Source of the DNA: Falsiroseomonas algicola
GTDB taxonomy: Bacteria > Pseudomonadota > Alphaproteobacteria > Acetobacterales > Acetobacteraceae
Direction of reading: 5' to 3'
Length of the DNA stretch: 64,000 nt
NCBI RefSeq assembly: GCF_011040385.1
Contig: NZ_JAAIKB010000002.1
Location: 620,001-684,000, forward strand
The translations under genes were made by a program, and so were the position numbers. Positions 31,536 to 43,090 of the stretch are shown in pieces. Position 1 is the stretch's first letter. The number at the start of each line of letters is the position of its first letter. Below the pieces are notes generated by a model. The model ran no database searches. It saw only the letters and a list, made by a program, of their open reading frames with translations, and had not been told where the DNA came from.

Positions 31536-34500
31536 ATGGGCGGCTGGCAGTTCTGGATCGATCGCGGCGGCACCTTCACGGACATCGTCGCGCGCGATCC
31601 GTCGGGGGCGCTGTCCACCCGCAAGCTGCTGTCGGAGAACCCCGGCCGCTACCGCGATGCCGCGGTCGCCGGCATCCGCGCCTGCCTCGGCCTGCCGGAT
31701 GGCGCTGCCATCCCGCCGGGCGTCGTGGACGCCGTGAAGATGGGCACGACGGTTGCGACCAATGCCCTGCTGGAACGCAAGGGCGAACGGGTCCTGCTGC
31801 TGGTGAACCGCGGCTTCGCCGACATGGCCCGCATCGGCAACCAGGCCCGCCCGCGGCTCTTCGACCTCGAGGTGCGGCTGCCCGACCTGCTGCTTGAGCG
31901 TGTCGCCGAGATCGGCGGCCGCATGGCGGTGGATGGCACCGAGATCGAGAAGCTCGACGAGGCCGCCGCCCGCGCCGCGCTCTCCAGCGCCTTCGCCGAT
32001 GGCATCCGCGCCGTCGCCATCGCCTTCATGCATGCCTGGGCGCATCCCGCGCATGAGAAGCGCGTCGGCGAGCTGGCGCGCGAGGCCGGCTTCACCCAGA
32101 TCAGCCTTAGCCACGAGGCCTCCCCGCTGCCGCGCATCGTGCCGCGGGCGGATACGACGGTGGTGGATGCCTACCTCTCCCCCATCCTCCGCCGCTATGT
32201 GGAGCAGGTGGCGGGTGAGCTTCCGGGCGTGAAGCTCTACTTCATGCAATCCTCCGGCGGCCTGGCGGAGGCGCGGTCCTTCCAGGGCAAGGACGCGATC
32301 CTGTCCGGCCCGGCAGGCGGCATCGTCGGCGCCGCGCGCACCGCGGCGATGGCGGGGCTCGACCGCATCATCGGCTTCGACATGGGCGGCACCAGCACCG
32401 ATGTCGCGCTCTATGCCGGGGAGTTCGAGCGCGCCTTCGAGACGCAGGTGGCCGGCGTGCGCATGCGCGCGCCGATGATGGCGATCAACACGGTGGCCGC
32501 CGGCGGCGGGTCGATCCTGAAGTTCGACGGTGCCCGCTTTCGCGTCGGGCCGGAGAGCGCCGGCGCCGTGCCCGGCCCCGCCTGCTATCGCCGCGGCGGT
32601 CCGCTGACCGTGACGGACGCCAACGTCATGGTCGGCAAGATCCAGCCCGCCCAGTTCCCCGCCATCTTCGGCCCCGATGGCAACCAGCCGCTGGACGCCG
32701 ACATTGTCCGCGAGAAGTTCGCGGCCCTGGCGGCGGAGATCGAGGTGGCGACCGGCCAGCCCCAGGATCCGCACGCCGTCGCGGAAGGCTTCCTCCGTGT
32801 CGCCGTCGCCAACATGGCGAATGCCATCAAGCAGGTTTCCATCCAGAAGGGCCACGACGTCACCCGCTACGCGCTGCAATGCTTCGGCGGCGCCGGCGGC
32901 CAGCATGCCTGCCTGGTGGCGGACGAACTCGGCATGGAGACGGTGTTCATCCACCCCTTCGCCGGCGTGCTCTCCGCCTACGGCATGGGCCTCGCGGACC
33001 AGAGCGCGATCCGGGAAGCCGCGGTCGAAGCGCCGCTCGCCGCGGATGCCATGGCCGAGCTCGCCACGCGCCTCGATGGGCTGGAGGAAGCCGGCCGCAC
33101 CGAGCTGGTGCGCCAGGGCGCGGCGGCCGGGGCCCTGCGGGCCGCGCGCCGGCTGCACCTGCGCTATGCCGGTACCGACAGCTTCCTGCCCGTGCCCTTC
33201 GGCGATCATGCGGCGGTGGTGGAGGCCTTCACGGAATCCCATCGCCGCCGCTTCGGCTTCGCCACGCCGGAACGCCAGATCGTCGTCGAGGCCTGCGTGG
33301 TCGAAGTGACCTCGCCCGGCGAGGCGGTGAACGAGGCCCCGCTGCCGCCGCGCGACGCCGGGCAGAACCTGCCCCGCCTCGCCACCACCAGCGTCTTCAC
33401 CGGCGGCGCCCTGCGGGAGGCCCCGGTGCTGGACCGGGACGCGCTGCGCGCCGGCGACCGCATCGCCGGCCCCGCGCTGATCCGGGAGGCCATCGCCACC
33501 ACCGTCGTCGAGCCCGGCTGGACCGCGGAAGTCACGCCAGCCAATCACCTGGTGCTCCGCCGGACGGAGCAGCGGCAGGCCGCGCGCATCGCCGATGCCA
33601 CCCGCGTCGATCCCGTGATGCTGGAGCTGTTCAACAACCTCTTCATGTCGATCGCCGAGCAGACCGGCGCCGTCCTTCAGAACACCTCCCTCAGCGTCAA
33701 CATCAAGGAACGACTCGACTTCTCCTGCGCCATCTTCGACGAGACGGGCCGCCTCGTGGCGAACGCGCCGCATGTGCCGGTCCATCTCGGCGCGATGGGG
33801 GAAAGCGTCAGGACCGTCATCCGCTCCCGCGGCGCCACGCTGCGGCCGGGCGACGTGGTCGCGCTCAACAACCCCTACAACGGCGGCACGCATCTGCCAG
33901 ACGTGACGGTCATCACGCCGGTCTTCGACGAGGCTGGCACCACCATCCTGTTTTTCGTCGGCAGCCGCGGCCACCACGCGGATATCGGCGGCCTGACGCC
34001 CGGCTCCACGCCCCCGGGCTCCGCGACGCTGGAGGAGGAGGGCGTCGTCATCGACGACTTCCTGCTGGTGTCGCAGGGCCGCTTCCGGGAAGCGGAGTTC
34101 CGCGAACTCCTTGGCTCCGCCCGCTACCCCGCCCGCAGCCCCGACGTGAACGTCGCCGACATCACCGCGCAGGTCGCGGCGAATGAGAAGGGCGTGCAGG
34201 AACTGCAACGCGCCGTGCGCGATTTCGGTCTCGACACGGTGCGGGCCTATATGAAGCACGTCATGGACAATGCGGAGGCCGCCGTGCGCGGCGTGCTCGA
34301 CCGCCTGCAGGATGGCGCCTTCGAGACGACGATCGACGATGGCACGCCGCTCAAGGTCGCGGTCCGCGTCGATCGCGCGAACCGCCGCGCCACCATCGAC
34401 TTCACCGGCACCGGCCCGCAGCGCCCCGATAACTTCAACGCCCCCGCCGCGGTCTGCCGCGCCGTCGTCCTCTACTGCTTCCGCTGCCTGGTGGGGGAGG

Positions 34501-35144
34501 AGATCCCCCTCAATGATGGCTGCCTGGTGCCGCTCGACATCGTCGTGCCGGAGGGCACCTTCCTCTCGCCCCGCCCTGGGGCCGCGGTCGTCGCCGGCAA
34601 TACGGAGGTCAGCCAGATGACCTGCAACGCGCTGCTCGCGGCGCTCGGCGCCTGTGCCTCCGCCCAGGCGACGATGAACAACCTGCTGTTCGGGGACGCG
34701 GTTTACCAATATTACGAAACGGTCTGCGGCGGCACCGGCGCCGGCCCCGGTTTCCCGGGCACGGCCGCGGTGCAGACGCACATGACCAACACGCGCATGA
34801 CGGACCCCGAGGTGCTGGAACTCCGCTATCCCGTGCGGCTCGAGGAGTTTTCCATCCGCCGCGGCTCCGGCGGCGCCGGGCGCTTCGCGGGCGGCGATGG
34901 CTCGCGCCGGCGCATCCGCTTCCTGCGCCCGATGGAGGCGGTGATCGTCGCCTCCCGCCGCCGCGTCGCGCCGCATGGCCTGCAGGGCGGCGGGGCCGGC
35001 GCGCCCGGGCGGCAATGGGTCGAGCGCGTCGATGGCCGCATCGACCCGATGCAGGGCTGCGACCGCGCCGCGCTGCAACCCGGCGACGTGCTGGCGCTGG
35101 AAACGCCGGGCGGCGGCGGCTGGGGCAGCCCGTCCGCCGGATGA
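31536..35144 (+). CDS. Hydantoinase/5-oxoprolinase, fused HyuA-HyuB subunits
   Basis: A 1202-residue fusion. The N-terminal HyuA-type half (about 1-680) starts with the ATPase-like loop [11 protein letters not shown], with further motifs [25 protein letters not shown] and GGAGGQHAC. The HyuB half (about 690-1200) starts at [20 protein letters not shown] and carries [22 protein letters not shown] and the C-terminal GGGWGSP. Fused proteins of this length are ATP-dependent 5-oxoprolinases or N-methylhydantoinase-like enzymes that open a cyclic amide; which one cannot be decided here. The ATG at 31536 is preceded by AAAGGGGA. The stop overlaps the next start (ATGA). Confidence 0.92.
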   Translation: MGGWQFWIDRGGTFTDIVARDPSGALSTRKLLSENPGRYRDAAVAGIRACLGLPDGAAIPPGVVDAVKMGTTVATNALLERKGERVLLLVNRGFADMARIGNQARPRLFDLEVRLPDLLLERVAEIGGRMAVDGTEIEKLDEAAARAALSSAFADGIRAVAIAFMHAWAHPAHEKRVGELAREAGFTQISLSHEASPLPRIVPRADTTVVDAYLSPILRRYVEQVAGELPGVKLYFMQSSGGLAEARSFQGKDAILSGPAGGIVGAARTAAMAGLDRIIGFDMGGTSTDVALYAGEFERAFETQVAGVRMRAPMMAINTVAAGGGSILKFDGARFRVGPESAGAVPGPACYRRGGPLTVTDANVMVGKIQPAQFPAIFGPDGNQPLDADIVREKFAALAAEIEVATGQPQDPHAVAEGFLRVAVANMANAIKQVSIQKGHDVTRYALQCFGGAGGQHACLVADELGMETVFIHPFAGVLSAYGMGLADQSAIREAAVEAPLAADAMAELATRLDGLEEAGRTELVRQGAAAGALRAARRLHLRYAGTDSFLPVPFGDHAAVVEAFTESHRRRFGFATPERQIVVEACVVEVTSPGEAVNEAPLPPRDAGQNLPRLATTSVFTGGALREAPVLDRDALRAGDRIAGPALIREAIATTVVEPGWTAEVTPANHLVLRRTEQRQAARIADATRVDPVMLELFNNLFMSIAEQTGAVLQNTSLSVNIKERLDFSCAIFDETGRLVANAPHVPVHLGAMGESVRTVIRSRGATLRPGDVVALNNPYNGGTHLPDVTVITPVFDEAGTTILFFVGSRGHHADIGGLTPGSTPPGSATLEEEGVVIDDFLLVSQGRFREAEFRELLGSARYPARSPDVNVADITAQVAANEKGVQELQRAVRDFGLDTVRAYMKHVMDNAEAAVRGVLDRLQDGAFETTIDDGTPLKVAVRVDRANRRATIDFTGTGPQRPDNFNAPAAVCRAVVLYCFRCLVGEEIPLNDGCLVPLDIVVPEGTFLSPRPGAAVVAGNTEVSQMTCNALLAALGACASAQATMNNLLFGDAVYQYYETVCGGTGAGPGFPGTAAVQTHMTNTRMTDPEVLELRYPVRLEEFSIRRGSGGAGRFAGGDGSRRRIRFLRPMEAVIVASRRRVAPHGLQGGGAGAPGRQWVERVDGRIDPMQGCDRAALQPGDVLALETPGGGGWGSPSAG

Positions 35145-37981
35145 AGCGCCTTGCCGCCGCGCTGGTCTCCCTTCTGCTGCTGGCCGTGCTGGGGCTCTGG
35201 CTCGGCCCGCGCCTGGTGGATTGGGAGCCCTGGCGCGGCCGCCTGGCCGAACTGGCGAGCGACCGTCTGGGCCGGACCGTCACGCTGGACGGCCCGGTCG
35301 AGTTGCTGCTGCTGCCCCAGCCGATGGTCCGCGCCGGCGGCGTCGCCATCGGCGATCCGGGGGAGGAGTTCAGCGTCACGGCGCAGCTCCTGCGGGTGCG
35401 GCTCGACCTCGGCGCGCTGCTCGCCGGCCGGCTCGCGCCGCGTGAGATCGCGCTGGTCGGCGCGGAGCTGACGCTGCCCTGGCCGCCCGGTGCGCTGCTG
35501 ACGCTGCGGCCCCCGGCCTGGATCACGGAGCTGGATGCGCGGGTCGAGAACAGCCGGGTTCGCATCGGCGACGCGGTGCTGGAAGGCGTCAATGCCCGCC
35601 TGACCTCGGCGGGGCTCGCGCAGGCCATCGAATCCTCGGGCAGCTTCACCTGGGCAGGGCGCGCCGCGCGCTTCTCCGGCACGCTGGGCCGGCCTGGCTG
35701 GGACGGCGTCGCGACCCTCGAATTGTCGCTCACGCTGCCGGAAGCCAGCGGGACGGCGCGCGGCGTGCTGGTGCCGGGTGCGGGCTTCGAGGGCAGCGTG
35801 GAGGCGCGTGGCCCGGACCTCGCCGCCCTGATGGCCGGCCCCGCGGTGCCCTTCCGGCTCGCGGGCCGCCTGAACGCCTCCGCCGAGCTGATCGCGGCGG
35901 ATCAGCTGGTGATGGATGTCGGTGGCGTGCCGGCGCGGGGCTCCATCGCGCTCCGCCTGCTGCCGGCGCCGCGGCTCGATGTCGCGCTGGTCGCCAGCCG
36001 GCTTGACCTGGATGGCTGGGTCGCGGCGCTGCGGCAGGGTGCCGCGCGCCCCGTGCCGATGGCGCTCGACCTCTCGGCGGAGGCCGGCAGCTTCCAGGGC
36101 GTGGCGCTGCGGCGCATCCGCGGCGCCGCGACGCTGGAGGATGGGCGCCTGACGCTGACCGACGTCTCCCTGCTGCTGCCCGGGGAGGCGGAGATGGAGT
36201 TCGCGGGGGCGACCGCGGGGGGGCGGCTGGAGCTCCGCGCGCGCTTCGCGGGCCCCGACATGCGCGCCACCCTCGGCGCCGTGGGGCTTCCGGTGGAGGA
36301 GCTGGATCCGGGCCTGCTGCGGCGGGGGGAGGGGCGCTTCCGCCTGGTGCTGGAGGAGGCGCAGGCCGCCATCCCCGAACTGGCGGCCACCCTCGGCGAT
36401 ATCCGCCTCTCCGGCGCCGGCGTGCTGCGCCATGGCCCGCGACCGGCGCTCGGCATCGGCCTGACGATGGATCGCCTGGACCTCGCCCGTTGGCTGCCGC
36501 AGGGCCTCGATCCCGCGCAGGCCAGCCGCGCGCTGGGACCGGTGGACCTGAACCTGCGCCTGGCCGCGGATCGCGTGACGCTGGGGGAGGCGGTGATGGA
36601 ACGCGCCTCGCTGGATGGCGCGCTGGAGAATGGCAGGCTGACGCTGCGCCGGCTGTCCGGCCGCCTGGCGGATACGGACGTCGCCGCCTCCGGCGTGTTG
36701 GCGCTCGGCCCGCAGCTCCGGCTGCAGGACCTGACCATCGAGGCCAGCGGTTCCTCGGGCCGCGGCGTCATGGGCCTGGTCCCCGGGGAGTGGCCGGACC
36801 GCACCGCGATCGCCGGCATGCCGCTGGCGCTCCGCCTGTCCGGCGGCGGCACGCTGGATGCCCTGGCGCTGCGCGGCGGGGCGGAGATCGGGGAGCTGCG
36901 GCTGGAGGCGACCGGCACGCTCGACCTGCCGCAGCGCAAGGGCTCGGCCAGCATCACGCTGCGCCATCCCGGCGCGCCGCGCCTGCTGGCGGAGGCCTTC
37001 CGCAGCGACGCCGGCAGCTGGCTGGGGGAGGGGTCCTTCTCCCTCATCGCCTCGCTCGCCGCCGGGCCGCAGGGCGTGTCGGCGGAAAGCTTCGAACTGG
37101 TCGCCGGCGCGATGCGGGCGCGGGGCGCCCTGGCGCTGGCGCTGGGTGGCCGCCCCCGGCTGACGGGACGGCTCTCCGCCGAAAGGCTGCCGCTGCCCTT
37201 CGTGGGATGGCGCAGCGGCGACCCGCTGGGGCTGGAGGCGCTGGCCGGGATCGACGGCGAGGTGGCGCTGGAGGCCGCGCGGCTCGAGATCGCGGGCATC
37301 GTGGCGGAGCAGGCGCAGGCGACGGTGAAGCTCGCCGAGGGGCGCATGGCGGTGGAGGCTGTACGCGCCAGGCTGGCCGGTGGAGAGTTGGAGGCGCAGG
37401 CAAGCCTGGCGATCGACGCGCGGTCGCCGCCGCGGCTGACCGCGGAGGGCCGGCTGGCCGGCGCCAGCATCGCGGGCCCGCTCTTCGGCGTGCCGGTGGA
37501 CCTGACCGCGGGGCGCGGCGATACCAGCTTCGCGCTTTCTGCCACCGGCCATGCGCCGTCGGCGTTGCTGGGCACGCTGGAGGGGCAGATCGGCATCGCC
37601 ATGCGGGACGGCGTGGTGGCGGGCTTCGACTTGGCGGCGGCCGCGCAGGCCACCACGCTGGCGGATCCCATCGCGGCCGAACGGGCGACGCGTCGCGCGC
37701 TGCTGGATGGCGCGACGGCCTTCGACCGGCTGGACGCCACGGGCCGGCTCACGGCCGGGCGCTTGCGGCTGGAGGATGCGCGGCTGGCGGCGGAAGGCGG
37801 CGCGACCGCGACCATCGGAGGCGAGATCGACCTCGCCCGCAGCGCGCTCGACCTGCACATCCTCTCTCGCCCCGCGGTGCCGGAAGCGCCCGACCTCGGG
37901 CTTCGCCTGACCGGGCCCGCCGATGGCCCGCGCGCCCTCCCGGAGACGGCCGCCTGGGCGCGGTGGCGCGCGGCGCAATAG
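35141..37981 (+). CDS. AsmA-family protein
   Basis: A 946-residue protein. It has a single N-terminal membrane anchor (about 4-23) followed by the family's opening [26 protein letters not shown] very long repetitive beta-rich region then alternates L.L..R...G.A. patterns. AsmA-like proteins are thought to bridge the inner and outer membranes and move phospholipids. The C-terminal [19 protein letters not shown] and [19 protein letters not shown] blocks are the usual AsmA C-terminal domain. The start overlaps the hydantoinase stop, which suggests cotranscription, but the two functions show no obvious connection. Confidence 0.85.
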   Translation: MKRLAAALVSLLLLAVLGLWLGPRLVDWEPWRGRLAELASDRLGRTVTLDGPVELLLLPQPMVRAGGVAIGDPGEEFSVTAQLLRVRLDLGALLAGRLAPREIALVGAELTLPWPPGALLTLRPPAWITELDARVENSRVRIGDAVLEGVNARLTSAGLAQAIESSGSFTWAGRAARFSGTLGRPGWDGVATLELSLTLPEASGTARGVLVPGAGFEGSVEARGPDLAALMAGPAVPFRLAGRLNASAELIAADQLVMDVGGVPARGSIALRLLPAPRLDVALVASRLDLDGWVAALRQGAARPVPMALDLSAEAGSFQGVALRRIRGAATLEDGRLTLTDVSLLLPGEAEMEFAGATAGGRLELRARFAGPDMRATLGAVGLPVEELDPGLLRRGEGRFRLVLEEAQAAIPELAATLGDIRLSGAGVLRHGPRPALGIGLTMDRLDLARWLPQGLDPAQASRALGPVDLNLRLAADRVTLGEAVMERASLDGALENGRLTLRRLSGRLADTDVAASGVLALGPQLRLQDLTIEASGSSGRGVMGLVPGEWPDRTAIAGMPLALRLSGGGTLDALALRGGAEIGELRLEATGTLDLPQRKGSASITLRHPGAPRLLAEAFRSDAGSWLGEGSFSLIASLAAGPQGVSAESFELVAGAMRARGALALALGGRPRLTGRLSAERLPLPFVGWRSGDPLGLEALAGIDGEVALEAARLEIAGIVAEQAQATVKLAEGRMAVEAVRARLAGGELEAQASLAIDARSPPRLTAEGRLAGASIAGPLFGVPVDLTAGRGDTSFALSATGHAPSALLGTLEGQIGIAMRDGVVAGFDLAAAAQATTLADPIAAERATRRALLDGATAFDRLDATGRLTAGRLRLEDARLAAEGGATATIGGEIDLARSALDLHILSRPAVPEAPDLGLRLTGPADGPRALPETAAWARWRAAQ

Positions 37982-37986
37982 CCCCG

Positions 37987-40101
37987 CTACGCCATCGCGA
38001 TCAGGTCCTCGATCCGGCTGCGCGTGTCGGAGACGAGGGTGGAAATCTCCCCCGTCGCGGTCGCGGATCGCGCCGCCAGCGTCTTCACTTCCGCCGCCAC
38101 CACCGCGAAGCCCTTGCCGGCTTCCCCGGCGCGGGCGGCCTCGATCGTGGCGTTGAGCGCGAGGAGGTTGGTCTGGGCGGAAAGGCCGCCGATCTCGGAG
38201 GCGACGCGGTTGATGCGGTCCAGCACCTCCGTCATCACGCGCTCCGTCTCCCGCACCGCCTTGCGCCGGGCCGAGACGTCGGCGGCGTAGAGCACGGTGC
38301 GCACCTGCCGTCCCTCCACATCCATCAGCGGCTGGGCCGTGGCGGAGAGATGGATGGGGGAGCCGTCGACATGGTGGAGCTCGACCGTCAGGGTGAGGGC
38401 GTCGCCTTTTGCCATGACCTCCGCCTGCGTGGCATCGAAGACCCGGTCATGCGCGAGCGTCGGTGATCGCAGCAGCGCATCCTCGGTCGCATGGCCGAGT
38501 GCCGTGACCGCGGCGTCGTTCGCACGGGCCAGGCGCCGCGCCGCATCCCATTCCATGACGATGTTGGCGCGGTCGATCGCGTCCAGCCGCGCGGCGGCGT
38601 CCAGCCCCGCCTGCTTCGTCGCGGTGATGTTGGCCTGGACGGCGACGAAGCGCTCCACCTGGCCATCCGCGCCGCGCACCGGGTTGATGGCGAGCGAGAT
38701 CCAGTAGGGCTCCTTGGCCTTGCTGTAGTTTAGGATCTCCTCATTGACCGGGACACCTTCCCGCAGCCGGTCCCGGATGCGCGCCACCGTGGCCTTGTCC
38801 GTCTGCGGGCCCTGCAGGAAGTCGCCGGGCTTCCGGCCTAGCGATTCCTCCGCCGAATAGCCGGTCATGCGCGTGAAGCCGCGGTTCACGTATTCGATCC
38901 GGCCGGCGGCGTCGCAGATGATCACGCTGCTGTCGGTCTCGTCCGTCACCAGCGAAAGCAGCGCGAAGAGGCGCCGGCGCTGCATCTCCGCCGTGATGTC
39001 GGTGGCGAACTTCACCACCTTCAGCACGCGGCCGGCGGGGTCGAAGACGGGGTTGTAGGTGGCGTGCAGCCAGATCTCCCGCCCGCCCTTGCCCTGGCGC
39101 CGGAACTCGCCGGCACGGACCTCCCCCCGGCCGAGCGCCTGCCACAGCGCGCGATAGGCCTCGGTCGAGGCCTCGCCCGGGGGCATCAGCAGGCTGTGGT
39201 GCTGGCCGATCAGCTCCTCCGCCCCGTAGCCGGTGGCGGTGACGAAGTTCTCGTTCACGGTGAGGATGGTGCCGTCGAGCCCGAACTGGATCACGCCCTG
39301 GGCGCGGTTGATGGCGGCGATCTGCGCGGCGTCATCGGCTGCACGGCGCTTGGCGGCGGTGATGTCGGTGGCGAACTTGACGATGCGCACGGGGCGCCCG
39401 GCCGGGTCCAGCACGGGGTTGTAGCTTGCCTGGATCCAGACCTCTCGCCCGCCCTTGGCGATGCGCATGAATTCGCCGGCGCGGACCTCCCCCTGGCGCA
39501 GCGCGGTCCAGAAGGCGGCATAGTCCGGCGCCTGGTGGTCCCGATCCCGCATGAAGAGGCGGTGGTGGCGGCCCTGGATCTCCTCCAGCGCATAGCCCAT
39601 GGCGGCGAGGAAATTGGCGTTGGCGTCGAGGATGGTGCCGTCCAGCGCGAATTCGATGACGCCCTGGACCCGGTCGATGGCGGCGATGCGGGCGGCGTCG
39701 CTGGCGGCGCGCTGCCTGGCCTCGGTGACGTCGCTGGCGAACTTCACCACGCGCGTCACCCGGCCACCGAGGCCCCGGATGGGCGTGTAGGTGGCCTGCA
39801 GCCAGACCTCCCGCCCGCCCTTGGCGATGCGTCGGAACTCGCCGGACTGATGGTCGCCGCGACGGAGCCTGTCCCAGAACGCGCGATAGGCGCTGCCGTC
39901 GCGTTCCTCGGCGGGCAGGAACATGGCGTGGTTCTGGCCGAGCACCTCCTGCGCCGCATAGCCCATGCTGTGCAGGAAACGGTCGTTGCCGCGGAGGATG
40001 CGGCCGGCGGGCGAGAATTCGACGACGGCCTGCGACCGTTCGATCGCCGCTACCAGCGCCGTGTCAGCGCCTCCGCCCAGGAATTTCATCAGCCGAGCCA
40101 C
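37987..40101 (-). CDS. Soluble multi-PAS transducer with short methyl-accepting signalling domain
   Basis: A 704-residue protein with no membrane segment. Three closely similar PAS-PAC units (starting about residues 18, 141 and 265) share a [17 protein letters not shown] signature and are separated by short helical [10 protein letters not shown] linkers. A fourth (about 385-500, [21 protein letters not shown], resembling flavin- or haem-type PAS) and a fifth (about 510-610) follow. The C-terminus (about 615-704) contains the receptor hairpin-tip sequence ([23 protein letters not shown] and continuation) but is much shorter than a full signalling domain. It probably senses redox, light or small molecules and talks to CheA/CheW encoded elsewhere. 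Convergent with the AsmA gene, 5 bases apart. Confidence 0.85.
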   Translation of the reverse strand: MARLMKFLGGGADTALVAAIERSQAVVEFSPAGRILRGNDRFLHSMGYAAQEVLGQNHAMFLPAEERDGSAYRAFWDRLRRGDHQSGEFRRIAKGGREVWLQATYTPIRGLGGRVTRVVKFASDVTEARQRAASDAARIAAIDRVQGVIEFALDGTILDANANFLAAMGYALEEIQGRHHRLFMRDRDHQAPDYAAFWTALRQGEVRAGEFMRIAKGGREVWIQASYNPVLDPAGRPVRIVKFATDITAAKRRAADDAAQIAAINRAQGVIQFGLDGTILTVNENFVTATGYGAEELIGQHHSLLMPPGEASTEAYRALWQALGRGEVRAGEFRRQGKGGREIWLHATYNPVFDPAGRVLKVVKFATDITAEMQRRRLFALLSLVTDETDSSVIICDAAGRIEYVNRGFTRMTGYSAEESLGRKPGDFLQGPQTDKATVARIRDRLREGVPVNEEILNYSKAKEPYWISLAINPVRGADGQVERFVAVQANITATKQAGLDAAARLDAIDRANIVMEWDAARRLARANDAAVTALGHATEDALLRSPTLAHDRVFDATQAEVMAKGDALTLTVELHHVDGSPIHLSATAQPLMDVEGRQVRTVLYAADVSARRKAVRETERVMTEVLDRINRVASEIGGLSAQTNLLALNATIEAARAGEAGKGFAVVAAEVKTLAARSATATGEISTLVSDTRSRIEDLIAMA

Positions 40102-40150
40102 TCATCCGTCGTCGCCAGGCCATTGTTCCACGCCCGCCGTTACCCGGACC

Positions 40151-40417
40151 TTAACCCGACGGTGTTGTGTCAAGCCGCCTTGTCAGTTCGCCGTCACGCG
40201 CCGCGTCCAGTGCCGCAACGCGCAAAGCGCTCGCCAGGGGGATGGTGATGTCGGTGCGGGCGGCATCCACCTCGGCCACCAGCGCCGCCAGGCTGCTGCC
40301 GCGCTGCGCGGAGATCGCTTCCAGCGCCGCCCAGAAGGCGGGTTCCAGCGCGACGGAGGTGCGGTGGCCCGCCAGCCGGAAGGATCGCTTGCGGAGGTGG
40401 CGGGCCGTGCCGCTCAT
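40151..40417 (-). CDS. Small ribbon-helix-helix protein
   Basis: An 88-residue basic protein. RKRSFRLAGHRTSVALEPAF (about 9-28) fits the beta-strand and first helix of a ribbon-helix-helix fold. A long Ala-rich helical part follows, with ISAQRGSSLAALVAEVDAAR. This resembles the RHH_4-type family seen in Alphaproteobacteria, of unknown target. The ATG at 40417 overlaps the fumC stop by 4 bases, so it is cotranslated with fumarase. Confidence 0.7.
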   Translation of the reverse strand: MSGTARHLRKRSFRLAGHRTSVALEPAFWAALEAISAQRGSSLAALVAEVDAARTDITIPLASALRVAALDAARDGELTRRLDTTPSG

Positions 40418-41829
40418 CCGCCGCCATCCAGCGTGGTGCCGGGATGCACCATCTCCGCCGGCACCACCCAGCGGTCGAAATCGGCCTCGCTCACATGGCC
40501 GAGCCGCGCGGCGGCGGCCTTCAGCGTGATGTCCTCCGCCAGCGCGAGCTTGGCGATGGCGACGGCCTTGTCGTAGCCGATGCGCGGGTTGAGCGCGGTG
40601 ACGAGCATCAGCGACTTCGCGAGGTTGTCGGCGATGCGGGCGTGGTTGGGCTCCAGCTTGTCCACCATGTTGGCGGCGAAGCTTTCCGCCGCATCCGCCA
40701 GCAGCCCCGCGGATTGCAGGACGTTGTGGATGATGACGGGCTTGAAGACGTTGAGCTCCAGGTGGCCCTGCGCCGCGCCGATGGTGACGGCGACATGGTT
40801 GCCCATGACCTGGGCGGCCACCATCGTCAGCGCCTCCGACTGCGTCGGATTCGTCTTGCCCGGCATGATGGAGGAGGAGAGTCCGTCGGCCGGGATCACC
40901 AGTTCCGAGAAGCCGGCGCGGGGTCCGCTGCCGAGCAGGCGGACGTCGTTGCCGATCTTGTTGAGCGAGACGGCGATAGTGTTCATCGCGCCCGACAGCT
41001 CGACCAGCGCGTCATGCGCCCCCATGCCCTCGAAGGTGTTGGGGTTGGGGCGGAAGGGCAGGCCGGTGCGGGCGGCGATGATCTCCGCGAAGACCTGCGG
41101 GAAATCCTTGTGGCGGTTGAGCCCGGTGCCGGCGGCGGTGCCGCCCTGCGCCAGTTCCAGCACCCGCGGCAGCGCGTCCTGCAGCCGCGCGATGCCGTGT
41201 TCCACCTGCCGCGCCCAGGCCGCCGCTTCCTGGCCGAGCGTGACGGGCACCGCATCCATCATGTGGGTGCGGCCGATCTTCACGATCGCCTCCCAGTCCC
41301 GCGCGCGGCGCGAGAGGCTCGCCAGCAGCACGCCGAGCGCCGGGATCAGCCGGCGGGAGACCGCCTCCGCCGCCGCCACATGCATGACCGTCGGGAAGCT
41401 GTCGTTGGAGGATTGGCCGCGGTTCACATGGTCATTCGGATGCACCGGCCTGCGGCTGCCGAGAGGCTGGCCGAGGGCGCGGTTGGCGAGGTTCGAGATG
41501 ACCTCGTTGGCGTTCATGTTGGTCTGGGTGCCGGACCCCGTCTGCCAGACCGGGAGCGGGAACTCGGCATCGTGGCGGCCCTCCGCGACCTCTCCGGCTG
41601 CGGCGGCGATGGCAGCGGCGATGTCGGCGGGAAGTTCACCGAGGCGCGCATTGGCCTCCGCCGCCGCCTGCTTCTGCAGCCCCACGGCGCGGATCAGGCC
41701 GGGCGGGAAGCGTTCCGTCCCGATGCGGAAGAGGCGCCGCGCGCGTTCCGTCTGCGGGCCCCAGAGCCGGTCGGCCGGGATGTCGATGGTGCCGAGGCTG
41801 TCCGTCTCGGTGCGGGTGGCGTTCGTCAT
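40414..41829 (-). CDS. fumC: Class II fumarate hydratase
   Basis: A 471-residue iron-independent fumarase interconverting fumarate and malate in the TCA cycle. It has the N-terminal SLGTIDIPADRLWGPQTERA, SGTQTNMNANEVISN and HPNDHVNRGQSSNDSFP (about 140-155, substrate-binding His and Asn). TAAGTGLN follows, and the superfamily signature SSSIMPGKTNP (about 318-328) supplies the catalytic Ser loop. Length is normal. It is cotranscribed with the small ribbon-helix-helix gene. Confidence 0.97.
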   Translation of the reverse strand: MTNATRTETDSLGTIDIPADRLWGPQTERARRLFRIGTERFPPGLIRAVGLQKQAAAEANARLGELPADIAAAIAAAAGEVAEGRHDAEFPLPVWQTGSGTQTNMNANEVISNLANRALGQPLGSRRPVHPNDHVNRGQSSNDSFPTVMHVAAAEAVSRRLIPALGVLLASLSRRARDWEAIVKIGRTHMMDAVPVTLGQEAAAWARQVEHGIARLQDALPRVLELAQGGTAAGTGLNRHKDFPQVFAEIIAARTGLPFRPNPNTFEGMGAHDALVELSGAMNTIAVSLNKIGNDVRLLGSGPRAGFSELVIPADGLSSSIMPGKTNPTQSEALTMVAAQVMGNHVAVTIGAAQGHLELNVFKPVIIHNVLQSAGLLADAAESFAANMVDKLEPNHARIADNLAKSLMLVTALNPRIGYDKAVAIAKLALAEDITLKAAAARLGHVSEADFDRWVVPAEMVHPGTTLDGGG

Positions 41830-41899
41830 GATGGGGACCCTCCACCCCGCAAGATAGGCAGCCGCGACCGCGGCCGCCCATCACGCTTCCCCATGGACG

Positions 41900-42310
41900 C
41901 TATTCCGGGAAGCGGTCCCCGTAGGTCGCGATCTCGATCAGGTTGCCATCGGGGTCGCGGCAATAGACGGAGGTGATGGGGCCAAGCGCGCCCTGCTTCG
42001 GCACGGGGCCGAGTTCGACCTGCACGCCGCAGCCGCGGAGGTGGGACACCACGTCATCGGCGGAGACGGTGACGACGAAGCAGAGGTCCTGCGTGCCGGG
42101 TTCCGCCACGACGGAGGAGAACCAGGCCTGCTGCGTCGCCTCCTTCGGGCGGAGGTTCAGCTTCTGGCCGCCGAAGCGGAGCGCGGTGCGGCGCTGTTCG
42201 CCGAATTCCTCCCGCTCCATCCCCAGCACGCGCTGGTACCAGCCGGCGCTGGTCTCCACGTCCCGGCAGGTGATGACCAGGTGGTCCAGGCGGTCCACGG
42301 CGAAGCGCAT
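41900..42310 (-). CDS. VOC-family (glyoxalase-like) protein
   Basis: A 136-residue vicinal-oxygen-chelate protein made of two beta-alpha-beta-beta-beta units. RLDHLVITCRDVETSAGWYQRVLG supplies the first metal-ligand His (residue 10). FGGQKLNL and CRDPDGNLIEIATYG supply the C-terminal half, with the ligand Glu in LIEI. Likely a small metalloenzyme such as a dioxygenase- or lyase-like protein; substrate unknown. One base separates its start from the end of the RidA gene, so they form a two-gene unit. Confidence 0.8.
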   Translation of the reverse strand: MRFAVDRLDHLVITCRDVETSAGWYQRVLGMEREEFGEQRRTALRFGGQKLNLRPKEATQQAWFSSVVAEPGTQDLCFVVTVSADDVVSHLRGCGVQVELGPVPKQGALGPITSVYCRDPDGNLIEIATYGDRFPE

Positions 42311-42311
42311 G

Positions 42312-42710
42312 CTACTTGTCCCCTTCGCGGCGCCGCAGCCGGGCCGTCACTTCGATCTCGATCCGCATCTCCGGCGCCTGCAGGCCGGCGACGATCATGG
42401 TGGAGGCCGGGCGCACCCGGCCGAGCCACTTCTTCACCACCGGCCAGCAGGGCGGCCAATCCGCGCGGTCCTGGAGGATGAAGTTGGCGCGCACGATGTC
42501 GTCGATGCGGCCATTGGCCTGGCGCAGCGCGGCTTCGATGTTGCGGAAGGTCTGGTCGCATTGCTCGACCACGCCGGGCTCGATCGTCATGGTCGCGTAG
42601 TCGTAGCCGGTGGTGCCGGAGACGAAGATCCAGTCGCCGTCCACGACGGCGCGGGAATAGCCGATCTCTTCCTCGAATCGGCTCCCGGAGGAGAAACGGA
42701 GGCGGGCCAT
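42312..42710 (-). CDS. RidA-family protein (reactive imine/enamine deaminase-like)
   Basis: A 132-residue YjgF/YER057c/UK114 protein. YSRAVVDGDWIFVSGTTGYD (about 18-37) and the trimer-interface stretch VVEQCDQTFRNIEAALRQA are typical. The C-terminal MRIEIEVTAR ends with the expected E-V-T/A strand. The active-site Arg of true RidA deaminases would sit in the RPASTMIVAG block (about 100-109), which is present, so imine hydrolysis is possible. The ATG at 42710 starts exactly at the family N-terminus; the frame continues upstream without similarity. Confidence 0.83.
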   Translation of the reverse strand: MARLRFSSGSRFEEEIGYSRAVVDGDWIFVSGTTGYDYATMTIEPGVVEQCDQTFRNIEAALRQANGRIDDIVRANFILQDRADWPPCWPVVKKWLGRVRPASTMIVAGLQAPEMRIEIEVTARLRRREGDK

Positions 42711-43090
42711 GCGGCGGGGGCTTCCAGGGGAGTGGCTTGCGGAGGCGAAGCCATATCCCAGCGGCAAGCCCGCAGGAAGGGCCATGCCGCGGCGCAGCGT
42801 GCCGCGAAACAACCGGCGATGGTGCTGGCCTGTTGCAGAACTGCCACTAAAACGGGTTAGGACTTTAAGCCGTTTATGCCACTTATGCACCTTTAGTCGC
42901 GATTTTCGCGGGGGCCGGAGCGCCGCGAGGCGGACATGGAGGGGCCGTGGCGACAGGAACATAGAGGCAACACGGTGCCTCGCGCTACTGAATTCGGCGC
43001 CGCCCACCCCTGGCCGAGCGCGCGGCGAGGGTGGCACTCTCGCGCCTTACGGGATGCCGGCGGGGCCGGCGCGGAAGGGGATCGGGCTGC
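42711..43090. other. Intergenic region between divergent RidA and peptide-binding-protein genes
   Basis: These 380 bases hold no convincing gene. The middle (about 42838-42912) is notably AT-rich against the rest of the window and includes GGTGCATAAGTGGCATAAAC-like repeated GGCATAA text on the minus strand. It probably contains the promoters of both flanking genes. No clear -10/-35 pair, tRNA or terminator was seen. Confidence 0.4.

Noticed and set aside
31458-35078. Minus-strand open frame of 1206 codons opposite the hydantoinase gene
   Set aside because: Long antisense frames are expected in GC-rich genes. The plus-strand frame has recognisable HyuA/HyuB motifs; the antisense product is His/Arg/Ala-rich with no domain.
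34826-37978. Minus-strand open frame of 1050 codons opposite the AsmA-like gene
   Set aside because: Compositional shadow of the coding strand; Arg/Gln-rich, no recognisable motif, overlaps two well-supported genes.
42587-43037. Minus-strand frames extending upstream of the RidA gene
   Set aside because: No ribosome site and no similarity; the RidA fold begins at 42710.
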